Shown here piece after piece: positions 1 through 11,667 of a DNA stretch of 64,000 bases. The stretch comes from Adineta ricciae. Taxonomy: Eukaryota; Rotifera; Eurotatoria; Adinetida; Adinetidae. The notes under the pieces were generated by a model, which did not search any database, was not told the DNA's origin, and worked only from the letters and a program-made list of their open reading frames with translations. Position numbers and translations under genes: made by a program. The number at the start of each line of letters is the position of its first letter. Within the stretch, counting starts at the first letter, position 1. The stretch spans positions 23,924-87,923 of the forward strand of contig CAJNOJ010000377.1 of NCBI GenBank assembly GCA_905250025.1. The letters are read 5' to 3'.

Positions 1-141
1 ATCACACTGAGAATTGTGGTTATAATAACTAATATTTAGATCTACTTACGATTTTTTTGTACGATTGATTTCACTAGAGATAAGTTCTCGACAAAAATCT
101 TGAAAAAGATAAATCTAACTTATTCATATACATATGCCAAT

Positions 142-206
142 ATGGCGCAATGGCCTGAGTAAGTAGACTTGCAATTGAAAGGGCTTATGTTCTAGTCCCA
201 CTCGTT
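142..206 (+). other. tRNA-like (pol III promoter-like) element
   Basis: The stretch has a good internal A-box (TGGCGCAATGG) and, about 40 bases on, a B-box-like GTTCTAGTCCC. The spacing resembles a tRNA or the head of a tRNA-derived SINE. A CTTGCAATT segment sits where the anticodon loop would be, but the anticodon stem does not pair well and no clean acceptor stem is visible. Conserved in block B at 36222. More likely a tRNA relic or SINE head than a working tRNA. Confidence 0.35.
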
Positions 207-1594
207 GAACAATTCAAACATAAGTATAAAAATCCAATGGACTTTCTATTCAGCGTGGTGAAAGAGATGACGATGAAAGCTGCTGGAGTAGGATACTTTT
301 GTGGAAAAAGAACGAAACGTGTTCGTGCGGCTGTACATAGGCCTTCGAAAGGTCAACGGTTAGCTAAAATGTCAGCTGAAAAGCAGCAGATATTCATTAA
401 GAAAAGACCAAAATATGTTGTGGATACCGTTAAAGAAATAAAAAGCGTACAACGATGAAAAGGGAAAAACATTCTTACGCGTCGGGATTTTTCCGACGTT
501 GTTTTTGCCTCTTTTATATAGGAACTTGTTGAGCAAGAATAGATTGCATTTATCATTTTTTACACAGAGAACGAGGAAAAAATTGTAGTGAAGAGAGAGA
601 ATATTTCATTTCTCAGTTTTCTCGACAAATATTATTTTTCCTCTAGAGAGTATTGTTTTTAATACGAGTTTCTAAGCAACATAGACGTCCTTCTATTCTA
701 AACTGAAAACATGAAAGATTTTTTGTTACAAATATTTCCATATGAAACCATTATTTAAAAAACCCTCAAGGCTTCACCCGAAACCTTCTGGAATACCAGA
801 TCAAATGATTTTGTGTAAGAGATTCGCCAGAAACCGCACTGCACTCTTTGAAATTCATGCATCTACATGTGTAAATAGATTAATCAACAATCATGACTTC
901 ACTCTTATCACTTGAGATCATTTCAAATTTGAGATGTCTATATAAATGTATTCGAGTAATACATTATATGTTGGACCACCGATAAAGCTCAAATGAAAGG
1001 AATGAACGGAGCTGAGCAGATTGCTTGAAAATCACTGATAGCAACTGTTGTTTGTATCGACACAAAAAATAGACAAATGTGGAATATTAACATCTTCTGG
1101 TTTAGATCATTGCAAATCGTGGTAGAGCATAAAAGAAATGAATGCTTGCTGGGGAAAACTGCATTAAATGTACGATGTGATCTTTTCAGATGTAGTTGTA
1201 CCATCATCATTGCTATACATGTGATGGAACGTATTCTCGTGTAAAATCTCTCGTTGATTGTTACTGAAATATGGAAAAGTTACAGATAGAGGCAACGCAT
1301 TTGTATAGAAAGATTTTATCGTCAGTTTCTGCTTCAAATAGAAAAAGTTATTTCAATCGAACACTCTGAGCTGCATCGATTATGCATACTTCTTATATTT
1401 AACTTGATGCTTGCTAGCAGTGATTGATATTCATCATGTGAAACACCCCGTATACCTTCTCGTGCTTTGCCATTCTGTCAGAGCTTTAATAAATCACAAT
1501 ATTATGTGAAAAAAGACAGATGACATTTTTATAGGAGAAGAGAAAAGAAATGTTATCTTTTATTCACTGATTTTTATTACACATGTCATACAGT
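207..1594. other. No confident gene; one short ORF
   Basis: A 73-codon ORF (237-458) is open in both blocks. Between the copies most differences change the residue (about 12) and few are silent (about 2), so there is no sign of constraint; I do not call it a gene. A second conserved stretch near 750-910 is frameshifted between the blocks. Block B has about 115 bp more near 37320-37440. Nothing else is recognised. Confidence 0.5.
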
Positions 1595-3932
1595 ATGATT
1601 TTCGTAAAAGTATTCATAATCAAATTTCTCTTGTTTATTCTCTCGACAAAATGTGGGTCATCAATGCTGTGGTTGCATGTTGTGCAGCCCAACTTGACGG
1701 AAGGTTTTCGTTTCTGTCTTATTACTACAGAGCATATTTTCGAATTAATCTTGTAGGTCATTACGGCTATATTGCTGATGAATACGAACGGCACGTTATA
1801 TTACGCGGTGTAAATGTTGAAACCGAACAGAGAAATATTCCAGATGATCAAGATCGACCTATTGATCCTCTGTTGTACAAAGGACAATGCCCGGTGAACA
1901 AAGTTGTCTACCAAGAACCACCGACATGCGGGATAGATTATGGCAAAGGAATGTATAATATGAGTGACGACTGGAATAGTCATAATGATTTTGCGCAAAT
2001 CAGAAAATGGGGGTTTGCTCTTTTGTTCCTGAAGACGAGAAAATTGTTTACTTTTCTCGATTTGTAATAGCTTGAACGTTATTCGATTATGTTTAAGTTG
2101 GAGTGCACTAGAACCAACACCGGGAACTTATAATGAAATGTATTTACAACGCGTTGAACAGGTATTCTATCTAAGTATCCTCAAGTAGTAAAAATGTAAG
2201 TTGTCATTTGTACGTAGATTGTTGAATGGGCAGCTGAACAACAAGTGTATGTAATACTCGACATGCACGAAGATCTCTATTCTCGTTACATCATTGGTGA
2301 CCGAGAGCATGAAATTCCACCTTACTTAACTGCATCCGACGGGCAAGATGGTGCTCCGCAATGGGCTGTAATGACGGATGACTGGCCAGCATTGGCATTG
2401 CTTGGTATTGGAAATCTGAATTTAGCAATGATGCGAGCATTTGATCACTTTTACAATAATTCTATTCCACCAAATATAACACAGGGAAATGCACCTGGTC
2501 CTGGTTTACAAGATCACTACATCGGAGCAATTGCATCGCTCGCAAAACGATTCGTTAATAACAGTGCTGTTCTCGGTTATGAAGTACGATCGATACTTCG
2601 CGTCACTTGATATTCATTTTTGTGTTTTGATTGAAGATTATGAACGAACCTCAACCTGGTACTCATTCTAATCAACATACATTTTCCAGTGATTATTTGT
2701 ATCCATTCTACAAGCGTGTGATTCAAGCGATAACAGGTGTTCGCGATAACTTACCTGATTGTCCAAAAAATGCACCAACAGGAACGAACTGTGCTTATCC
2801 GAATTTAGGAATCAACGATCAACATCATTTATTCTTCGTAGAACCAACTGCTGTACGAAATCTCTTAGATTTCTCTCCTCAGAATTCAGTGCCGTTTACA
2901 TCCTACACCAACGTTGTCTATGCACCTCATGTCTACACGCACGTGTTCACTATTGATGCAGTTCTACACTTAAATCAATCAGAATATCCACCATCATTCG
3001 AGTAGGAACATAGCGTTTTGATTTCCTTCGAAAATATACTCTCTGCTGTTTTCGAATTAGTTATGCGTATGATACGGCGTTAAACGAATCGGTTGGCTTA
3101 CGAACTGCGATTCTCGTAACTGAATTTGGCTGTGGAGCAAATGATGACGAACGTTTATTAGTTCCCACAGTCGAATCTCAAGACAGAGCAATGGTATCGG
3201 CAGCAATCTGGCCGTGGAAAAACAATTGCTTCCAAGCAGGTTGTGAGACAAGCTGGAGTTTATACGATTCAGGTATATCGAATGGAACAGTTGCAAATCA
3301 GAATGGTCCTGAACGTCCCAACCGTGTTCGAATCATCTCTCGCATACATCCACGAGGCGTCATCGGACAATTGAAGCAATATTTTTATAACACAACCACA
3401 TCGTCATTCTATATGACTGTTAACTGCATAAATCGAACATCGTTAGCATTGAGTGATGAAACGCTGGTGTACATTCCCAAACGATTGAATATATCAACTA
3501 TTAACATAACAGGAGAAGCGAAATTAAAAACTGTAATGAATAACCCCGATGGAAGCCGATTGGTCGTGATCAACCCAACGTGTAATGGACGATATGATGT
3601 TTTCGTTGCAAATAGTACAGACGAAATCAATGAATTGCATGAACACATAATCTCGAATGATTTTTCCGACGTTAAATTGATCGATCATCATGCGATAAAG
3701 TCATCAAAAATAAGAACATATGAATTGTTTCAATTTTTACATTCAACTGCTGTTAAAATCGGTCAAAGCTTCGCTGCTCTCTCTTCCAAATCTATCAATA
3801 AAGTTTGTCTATCTGTTTATTTAAATTTCAACCTCTCTACCTTTGACTTTTGTCTAGTTCAAGGCGGTTCAAAAGGCTGTGGAAATCAATACACGAGATT
3901 TTCAATTACAACTGAACCAGTTTCGTAATTAA
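1595..3932 (+). CDS. Secreted GH5 endoglycoceramidase-like hydrolase (7 exons)
   Basis: Probably cleaves the link between oligosaccharide and ceramide, or a related beta-glycoside. Exons by phase: 1595-1703, 1757-2012, 2071-2161, 2218-2583, 2637-3001, 3061-3802 and 3858-3932, giving 667 residues. The ATG at 1595 adds a hydrophobic signal peptide (MIFVKVFIIKFLLFIL) that the longer open frame starting at 1651 lacks. Seen: LRGVN near the start, an NVIRL...SWSALEPTPG stretch, the acid/base in NEP (E278) and the nucleophile in VTEFG (E417). This order is typical of endoglycoceramidase-type GH5 enzymes. The last intron differs in length between blocks, which supports it. Substrate is inferred. Foreign origin is possible, but the gene carries six local-style introns. 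Confidence 0.82.
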
Positions 3933-4624
3933 TCAGGAATTGTTTTTAACTGGACTCGAACATTTGTTTAACATATGTCTGCGTTTAGTATCAACAAATT
4001 TCAAAAGCGATATCATAGAGAATACCATCTTTGAAGTAACAACACTACTGACCGAGTTTTCAAGAATGTCAGATTTTCTGACTTTGCAAATACGCATTCA
4101 AAAAGGATGTGAATGTTAATCTGTATGAACAAACTGAAATATCTTGATATCTCAATCATCGATCAACAGTGACATCTCTATATACATTATGAAATTTTTC
4201 AAACAAAATACTCCAAGATATAGTTCAATACAACCATAAGAAAATTACAAAGTAGTACATGTCAGAAATTATTTACTCTAAGCATGTGTCAGTATAGTGG
4301 ACCGTTTCTTTAGAAACATGTATAGAGAACGTCACTACGGAATGAAGATGATTTCTAAAACTATTCGAAAATCAGATGATAGATCTCTGGTTGTGTGAAA
4401 CTAGCCGATAAGCAGTCGTATTAGAATTATCAAAGAGTTGATAAAGACAAACAAACGAAGAAAGAACACTGACACATGAGATCTTCATACACTGGGCGTT
4501 GATTGTTTGATTTTGTTTGTATAAGACTTTTTTCTGTTCTCTCTAACTACATACTGTATGACTATACATACCAAACGACACATTCTTTGTTAAAAATAAT
4601 ATAAAACATCTGGCGAGTTGAATC
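3933..4624. other. Intergenic, no gene seen
   Basis: No supported ORF. The last 60 bases before the ankyrin-ART start hold an A/T-rich ATATAAAAC box about 25-30 bases from the ATG, conserved in block B, which may be core promoter sequence. Confidence 0.5.
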
Positions 4625-5683
4625 ATGAGTACCAGTGTACTGTACGAAGCATGTCGAACTGGTGATATTCAAACTGTAGAACAGCTACTTTCTGAATTAT
4701 CAGTACATGAAGTCAATCGAGTTCAATTCAATGGCAGTACTTGTCTCCACATTGCATCTAGCTGTAATCATCCTGAAATCGTGAAACTTCTACTCGATCA
4801 TGGTGCTATGCGATCGACTCTTGACAAAGATGGGCATACTGCAGTCGATGTAGCCGCCTCGGAAGAGATTACACAGCTTTTTCCGCGTGCATCTGCTAAT
4901 ACACAAGCACGCCTTCAGGAAAACATTCCACCTGAGCAAACTTTCGAATGGATCTCCGCTGAAAATGGGCAGTACGGCTGGTGGTACAAGAGTCGCATAG
5001 CGAACGATGACGTATCTCTTGCTGTTATTCGTATCATGGAAGACGCCAGATTTTCAGATGCTACCAATAAAGTTACAATGGAATATTTCCTTAATCGAGC
5101 ACGAAAGACACAAGATCCAAAATGGTTAATACAAGCGTATACAGCTGAGACAGGATTATATCAGATAATCAACAAAGCATTCGCGCAAACAGTTTCGAAT
5201 AGAGAACATTTCGATGTGAAAAATGATTTTCGTGCATTTGCAGGTGTTTTAGCTCGTCATGGTGCTCTGAAACCATATCGATATGTAGGTAAATGTTATC
5301 GTGGCGTGAAATTGTCCATTGAAGATTTTAAAACGAATTACAAAGTTGATCGCAAACTCTTAGTTAAACCATTTATGTCAACGTCAAAATCACGTGCGAT
5401 AGCTGAACATTTTGCCACATTTACGCACGATAATATGCGACCTTTACCCGTTTTATTTATCTACACAGTTCCCAAGTATACTTTACAATTCGACGATAAT
5501 GTAGCTCTAGATGTTTCTCCAATGTCGGAATATCCGCATGAAGAAGAAGTTCTTATTTTACCGTATACTTCATTGGTCATTACTGCTATTAATCATCTTC
5601 CATCAGGATTAATTGAAGTCGAATTTGATTGGTATAGTTTCCGGCGTCGTTTCGAGCGTAGAAAGAAAACAGATAATGTTTAA
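4625..5683 (+). CDS. Ankyrin-repeat mono-ADP-ribosyltransferase
   Basis: Single-exon, 352 residues. Residues 1-85 form about two ankyrin repeats (a GSTCLHIASSCNHPEIVKLL unit is clear). The C-terminal ~200 residues are an R-S-E type ART that transfers ADP-ribose from NAD+ to protein, probably on arginine. Triad seen: R226 in CYRGV, STS at 252-254, and the ExE turn in HEEEVL (E306/E308). A GWWYKS stretch near 118-123 precedes the catalytic domain. There is no signal peptide, so it is likely intracellular, with the ankyrin repeats choosing the partner. An AATAAA at 5693 follows the stop. Block B copy (39454) is intact with all triad residues. Target unknown. Confidence 0.88.
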   Translation: MSTSVLYEACRTGDIQTVEQLLSELSVHEVNRVQFNGSTCLHIASSCNHPEIVKLLLDHGAMRSTLDKDGHTAVDVAASEEITQLFPRASANTQARLQENIPPEQTFEWISAENGQYGWWYKSRIANDDVSLAVIRIMEDARFSDATNKVTMEYFLNRARKTQDPKWLIQAYTAETGLYQIINKAFAQTVSNREHFDVKNDFRAFAGVLARHGALKPYRYVGKCYRGVKLSIEDFKTNYKVDRKLLVKPFMSTSKSRAIAEHFATFTHDNMRPLPVLFIYTVPKYTLQFDDNVALDVSPMSEYPHEEEVLILPYTSLVITAINHLPSGLIEVEFDWYSFRRRFERRKKTDNV

Positions 5684-6647
5684 TATTAACGTAATAAAAT
5701 AAACGATATATACAAGAGGTGCTCATTGATTCTCATAGCTCGATCAGACACACCTGCTAGACAGTGTGTTGGTTTTTCGAATTAAACTCATCAAAGATTT
5801 TCAACAAGTGCTGCGAATGTCTTAAGAATAGCACAATCATGAATACGAGTTTCGCGCGGTTTGTTGCATGAGAATACAATTATAGATTTGACGAGTATAA
5901 TGATCGATCCTACGATCAATGCCAAAATTGGCCAACGCCATATTCTGCAAGTAGTTGTTGAGCATCCAGTATAGGAAAAATATTTCCAAAAAAAGTAGAG
6001 TTAGAGTAATAGCGATCGATGCAGCAAATTTAAGCACTAAACTATCGGATATCTATTTGCTAGTGATAATGATTTCTACACTACAGTAAGTGTCGTATTG
6101 CGCAGTGGCTGTTTAACTCATAAGATACAGTAGCGCAAATATTTTTGGATACATTACGTTCGAAATACAATGATCACGATATTGCAATTCGATCAACAGA
6201 TATGTCTGTGGGTGTAATAATTACCATACATTCATAAACATTCTCGTTATAAAGTGCTCCGGACAATAATCGATTTGGAAATGTCATCAGAAATACAAAA
6301 GGTTCATTGTCAGTTCATGAACTTGCACTTCGTGTTTCTCCACAACGTATCGAAATTCGATATAGTTGAGATTGTAATTCAAGAGAGCGAAAATATTCAA
6401 CTTGCGATCAGAGAATTTCATTTTCCCAACCTACACGTAATACACAAGACTAGGAAACAGATCGTGGAGAACAGGAAGGAAGATCGTAAAACAAGCGTAC
6501 GTCTTGTAACATAGATAAAACGTATACGTGTAATATCATTCATAACTTTTCTAATTTCCTTCAATCGTTATTTAAATTTCGTTCCACCAAATAAAAAAGA
6601 CAAGAATTTTTTAAAGATTATATTTATTCGTTTAAATGAAAGATCTC
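5684..6647. other. Intergenic with weak minus-strand coding trace
   Basis: On the minus strand near 5790-5945 one frame reads WRWPILALIVGSIIILVKSI and on to a TGA, and is kept in block B (ALIVG becomes TLIIG) with some silent changes. It could be the last exon of a small membrane protein, but a 2-bp indel just upstream breaks the frame between blocks and no first exon is found. An 86-codon plus-strand ORF (6254-6514) is frameshifted in block B, so it is probably not coding. Confidence 0.3.
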
Positions 6648-7210
6648 TTAGCAGGGGTTGTTGAAAACAATATCCCAATGGTCTTTCTCTCGTGCATAGA
6701 CATTACCACTACCAGCTTTATACATTGCTGCTCCATCACCACGATTTCCAATGAATGGCCAACGACGAATATAATTGTCAACACACGCGTTCAAACTGAT
6801 ATCGATTTTATATCCATTCCAGTGGGTGAGACCTGCACCATTACCATGACCAGTTTCGGTTGCTGTGAAAAGAAGCACACATCTATTGAAGTTGACTGAA
6901 AATCTCAGTACAAACCTCCAGTAATAGTGACTGGACAGCCACTGCTTTGTTTAAAGACTTTAATACAATTGATAGCATTGCATGTAATCGTATCAAGTGA
7001 TGTACACATAGGATTGTTTCGATCGGAACAACCATGTGATGACCAAATTCCAATGCCAACTGATTGAACAGATGAGAGAGCTTGTGCGTGAGACATTCGA
7101 CACGCATATGCTTTATCGAAATAAAAATGACTTTATCATCCTTACCGAGTGAACTTTAACTTACCCGCATTGGCCAAAAATAACGACGCAATGATGAATC
7201 CTACGAACAT
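6648..7210 (-). CDS. Small secreted M15-like (D-Ala-D-Ala type) metallopeptidase
   Basis: Three exons on the minus strand (7210-7165, 7110-6916, 6862-6648) give 151 residues. A signal peptide is clear (MFVGFIIASLFLANAAYA). The core has the M15 zinc pattern: H94 and D101 in THWNGYKID, which matches the SxHxxGxAxD motif in spacing, and H142 in EKDHWD, preceded by E139. The GCPVTITG strand just before also fits M15 peptidases, which cut peptide links in bacterial cell walls. Six cysteines precede the core, consistent with secretion. Likely role is digestion of bacteria or defence, with a bacterial or fungal origin; both points are inference. A structure search would settle the family. Block B copy is intact. 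Confidence 0.65.
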
Positions 7211-7704
7211 TCTTTCTTTCTTTTGATGGTTCTGATTGTCCTTCGTTTTATCACCTCTTTTATAGGAGATTGTGATTCCTTGTGAGAATCGTTGCAATCG
7301 GTCTCTGATGCTTATGTGAAAAAAAACACACAAGCTACAAGCCTTATATTTTTAGAGATTCTTTCAGTGTAAAGGACAAGATTTAGCATACGTCGAAGGG
7401 ACCGAACGTCCTTGGTCGTAAACTACCAAAATGTGGGTGTAGTCTGATCGTGTATAAAATTCTGACATATGTGTTTTTCACAGCATTTAGGCTGAAAATA
7501 TGTCTATGATTAGACCAAGCAAAAAATGCGAACACATTTCATCATCATGAAACCAATCATGAATATATTTGGGATTTAGTAAAAACTTCTTTCTATGCAA
7601 CTAAGTGTAACATAGTTCATGTATAATTACGATGTAAGCTAATGCGTTTTTATCCTGTCCCCACAAGAGAAACGAGTTACGAGTAAAGAACCATCCAGTT
7701 CTCT
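7211..7704. other. Intergenic, no gene seen
   Basis: Spacer between two minus-strand genes; probably holds the promoter of the M15-like gene and the 3' end of the RING-like gene. No supported ORF. Confidence 0.4.
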
Positions 7705-8439
7705 TCATCTATCCAGTATCATCCCATTGATATCCCAATTGTTAATGTTATCTAATTCAGCTGGTTGAACACCGAGAGGAGCGTCACCATCGAAGTTATC
7801 AGCAGGTGGAGGTGGGGGTGGAGGTGGAGGCTGTGGTAAAGGTGGGGGATTAAGTACCCATCCTGTTAACGAAACTTCGCTATGGTAGGCAATAAAAATT
7901 TCTATCAGCTATCTTACCCATATCCGTGCGACAATTGGGACAGTTTTCACGTTCTCTAAGGTTCCGGCGGTTAGTTAGCCATGTGAGGAGCTCACCATAA
8001 TGAAATACTTTATAACACACCCTACAAGTAAGAATTGGTTCATTGGGTTGGACATCATTCAAACAGATTAAACATCTGAAAATGTATGTGGACTGAAAAC
8101 TTGTGTGGCTGTGACTAAAATAAAGGAACTTACGTCGGTGGGTCTTGCGGATCAGCATCCTGTGGTAAGAACTCCGGCGGATGAGGGGGAGGTAGTATGG
8201 GTGGCAGCGGTGGTGGCTGAAACAGTGAAAGAAAACAAAATGAGCATTTCACATTGTATTAGCTGTTTCAGACATTGAATTCTTACATACCTGCGCTTGA
8301 CCAGGTACTATCATAGGATCGCGAGTTAAATGAGCTATCTAAGCGATGCGATATGAAGACGCGTTTATGAGATTACCCTGAAATTTTGTGACAGCTGACT
8401 AATACCTTCAATACCTAAGATCGTCAACAAAACAAGCAT
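7705..8439 (-). CDS. Proline-rich protein with a RING-like zinc finger
   Basis: Five exons on the minus strand (8439-8377, 8338-8291, 8216-8134, 8075-7918, 7862-7705) join in phase to 169 residues. Order: a short hydrophobic N-terminus, a first proline-rich run (PPPLPPILPPPHPPE), a finger starting CLICLND, then a second run of nine prolines and an acidic tail. The finger shows C-x2-C, C-x2-C-x4-H and a final CPNCR, resembling the RING of Listerin-type ligases. Where a ligand cysteine is expected before the TWL there is a glutamate, so it may bind fewer zinc ions or be a degenerate RING. A ubiquitin ligase role is plausible but unproven. The second proline run is shorter in block B. The first intron (38 bp) is unusually short and the start is the least certain part. 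Confidence 0.62.
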
Positions 8440-8959
8440 AGAGAATACTGTACGAGACACAAAGTACTACTGTGATTTACTTTTTTTGCATCTGTAGTAT
8501 TCTGTTTCACTTCTTTTACAATGCACGAGCAAGTTGCAGATTGAGGTTGGATACACTAGTGATAACGAGACGGAATTGTCACTAACGATTACATTGATAT
8601 ATTACCTGCTTATATTCACTACCTATTTCGTTTTTTTTCGACGTATATAGTAATGTTTTTGGCGCAGTACAAGAAATGAAGTGTTGATGCACAAGAAAAA
8701 AACAGACAGAAATAAAACTTTCTCTTCTCCTTTTGTAAAGCACGAGTACGTGGTGGACTGTTTTTTCGGTTCTGCAGATATCTAGTAATTTCGATAAATA
8801 CTCTCGTCGCGTATATTTTTCTCGACTTCTTTTTCCATAGAATCACTATCAACTGTTCGAAGTATACGATACGTTGGCTTTGTTTTCCGCTTGAGAGAAA
8901 AGATATTTTTCTGTTTGGTAATAAAATCATTACATACGCAAAAGCCGACAGACTCAAAC
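8440..8959. other. Divergent intergenic region, no gene seen
   Basis: Lies between the minus-strand RING-like gene and the plus-strand TPR-E2-WWE-ART gene and probably carries both promoters. Minus-strand open frames here are not preserved in block B. The plus frame is open upstream of the chosen ATG at 8960, but differences between blocks that change residues cluster before that ATG, so I start the next gene at 8960. Confidence 0.45.
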
Positions 8960-11355
8960 ATGAATGACACTTGCAAAGCAGCAATAGCATCTACACAAAA
9001 CCATACAGACATGTTTAGCCAAGGTGATCTTTTATTTTGGCGATGCGAATATGCACAAGCCAAGCAATATTTCGAAACAATTTTAAATCAGTCATCGGCA
9101 ACTCCTATTGAATTAGCTCGATGCTATCATTCACTCGGTGCAACAAATGCCAAACTAAAGAATTATGCAGAAGCATTGAAAAATCACGAGAAAGAATTGG
9201 AGACATTATTAAAATTGGAAACATCGGATAAGATCGTGACAGATACGGTGAAATGTTACACGTCAATTGGGAAGATCCATTGTTTGACATCGAATAACGC
9301 TGAAGCCATCAATTGGTACAAACAGGCACTTGATCTTATAGCGACTATTACTCTAGATTTTGATCTTATCTCCAATATTTATAAAGATTTGGCCAATCTA
9401 TATACAAGAACACATGACTTTGAACAAGCAATGAGTTATTTCACAAAGGCACTTGACATCGATCGCGAACAACTCAGAGAGAATCATCCAAAGTTGGGGC
9501 AAACATACGCGAATATGGGAGCTATGTATTATCAGCAGCATGATTATAAAAAAGCACTAGAATACTTCTTAAAAGCTGATGATATATGGCAGAAATCTCT
9601 AGCATCAACTCACGCCTATCGTGAATCTATGGGAAAGACGATCTGCCAAGTTGAACGAAAACTAAGTATGTATATATTTTAAATACTAAGACTTAGCTGT
9701 AAAAGAGTGTAAGTTAAAACTATAGAAGCGCGTATACAGTCAAATCAGCGCATTTCTGCCGTCAAGCAAATAATTTATTAATTTTAGGTGAAGTATCTGC
9801 TCCACAGTACAAGAACAGATTAAAAGCCATTCGTACGCAATTGGTCTCATTACAAACAAGCATGGAACCGGGGTGGTCGTTAAAACATTATGATCCTGAC
9901 GAACTCAGTCCATGGGAACTTATTGTGGAAGGTCCTGCTGGTACACCATATGAAAATGGTCGTTTTCAAGTGATAGTAAGATTTCCTCTTGATTATCCAT
10001 TCGAGGTTCAGGAGATATCCTTCATTACCAAAATTCTCCATCCAAACATCGATCCTAATGGACGCATCTGTTTCGAAGTACTTATGGATGGTGGTTGGAG
10101 TCCTACACGGAGTATACGGGTTTTACTACAAAGTATTCAGAAATTACTTGCTAATCCGAATTTTGATGACTTTATCTATCCGGAAGCGGCTTTCCTTTTC
10201 AAAGAAGATCGTGACAAATTTCAGCAAAAAGCGATCGAGTGGACTAAAACGTTTGCCACTCACGATGTTCCAACGACTTCACCGCAATCATCGTCTGCGC
10301 TCGAGAAGGTATGAAAGATGTAAATAGATTTTTTAAGAATACATCTTTATATTTTTTTCAAGGCTGAAATAAATGTGAAACGAACTGAGCAATCACAGCT
10401 CAGCGCTGACGGTGCATCAATTTGGCTGTGGAAATTTATATCGCCTGAAAAAGTTCAGTGGCTTTGGTTTTGGAATATCGAGATATCGATTCTTGATCAT
10501 GCGTATTTAAATAAGCAGAAAAGCGTCGAACTAGACAGCTGCATTGTTAATTTGGACGAAGGCTACCGAGTAAACAAAGAAGATGGAACTAAGACCGAAG
10601 TTATTCGTGTTACTGACCCTCAGTACAACGCAGAGATTCGTGAGAAATGGAACGCCAAACAACAATTAGCAGAATATGCTACCTTCTACAATGATACATC
10701 AAGCGATCAAACGCCCATCCTTGACAAGTGTTTATCATTAGACGTCAACATTTCTGCCGTTGCAAATGGTATTCGTAACGAAGGCAGGTTAATTGGAAAG
10801 CCGATCGAAGCTAATTATATCGCTGAAGAATTAGAACGTGCTGCCCAAGCTGATCGTTCTTTCGTAGGTTTACAATGTATTCATCAATATACGCGCAGTT
10901 CATTTCTGTATATGAGTCTCAACGAGTTTCTATGTAATAATGACTTAAGTAAACTCGACAATCTTGGACCATATTTAAAACTACTCTTTTTGCATTTCAA
11001 AGAGTATTCTCTCACTGCAGACGCATTAACCGTCTATCGCGGTACTAATCTGTCTTCCACAGAACTGCAAGCTTATCAGCAAGCAATTGGTACGAATACG
11101 TACCGATGGTTTGGTTTTATATCGACGAGTAGAAGCAGAAAAGTGGCGGAATTTTACGATGCAAACACGTTAATGATTATTCAGTTGAAAAAACAGTATC
11201 CAAATGATGGACGAGCAGTGGATATCAGAGTTTTATCCCAATTTCCTGAAGAGGAAGAGGTACTACTCCGAGCGGGCGTACAGTTCTGCGTGGAGAAAGT
11301 CGAATTCGACGAACAGAAGAAAAAACATATAATACATATTGAGGCCTATGTTTGA
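8960..11355 (+). CDS. TPR - ubiquitin E2 - WWE - ADP-ribosyltransferase fusion
   Basis: Three exons (8960-9665, 9788-10308, 10363-11355) join in phase to 739 residues. Residues 1-235 hold several TPR repeats (for example AEALKNHEKELETLLKLE). Residues ~240-395 are an E2 ubiquitin-conjugating fold: HPN at 320-322, the likely thioester cysteine C330 in GRIC, then WSPTRSI and PNFDD. Residues ~428-500 look like a WWE domain (W430, W432, W442, W444, then a basic IRV end), a fold that binds ADP-ribose units. Residues ~560-739 are an R-S-E ART: R635 in VYRG, STS at 663-665, and EEEEVL at 705-710. No signal peptide; intracellular. It may transfer both ubiquitin and ADP-ribose, or ubiquitinate ADP-ribosylated targets. 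The fusion is seen in sequence; the activity is inferred. AATAAA at 11395. Confidence 0.88.
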
Positions 11356-11667
11356 TTTAGTTATAACCCAGCTATCCTAAGTATTCATGCTTTTAATAAA
11401 CACCCACACACGTATCTATTCTGATTGTTTTCATGAAACTCAATGTGAATGAAGTGTACTTTCTATAGTTTCTGGGATTTAACACATACGAATCGTAAGG
11501 AGAGAAAGAGCAGGTAAACGTCATAACATGAAAGAAATCGAAAAGTATTACATTTCTTTCATTCTTTCGCAAGATGCAATTTCATGTCTTTCAAAACGTG
11601 CGTGTATTTATAAAAGCGTATTCACCAATGCATTTAAAAAGTAACGAAAGCAAAAACTGTCAAAGCA

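Noticed and set aside
237..458. 73-codon ORF open in both blocks
   Set aside because: Nearly all differences between copies change the amino acid, so selection on the protein is not visible.
1651..2067. GH5 start at 1651
   Set aside because: That frame runs through an intron. The ATG at 1595 gives a signal peptide and joins in phase at 1703/1757 in both blocks.
6254..6514. Plus-strand 86-codon ORF
   Set aside because: One base is missing in block B, which breaks the frame early; no family resemblance.
8619..9063. Minus-strand ORFs upstream of and overlapping the TPR gene
   Set aside because: Antisense or promoter sequence; not preserved in block B.
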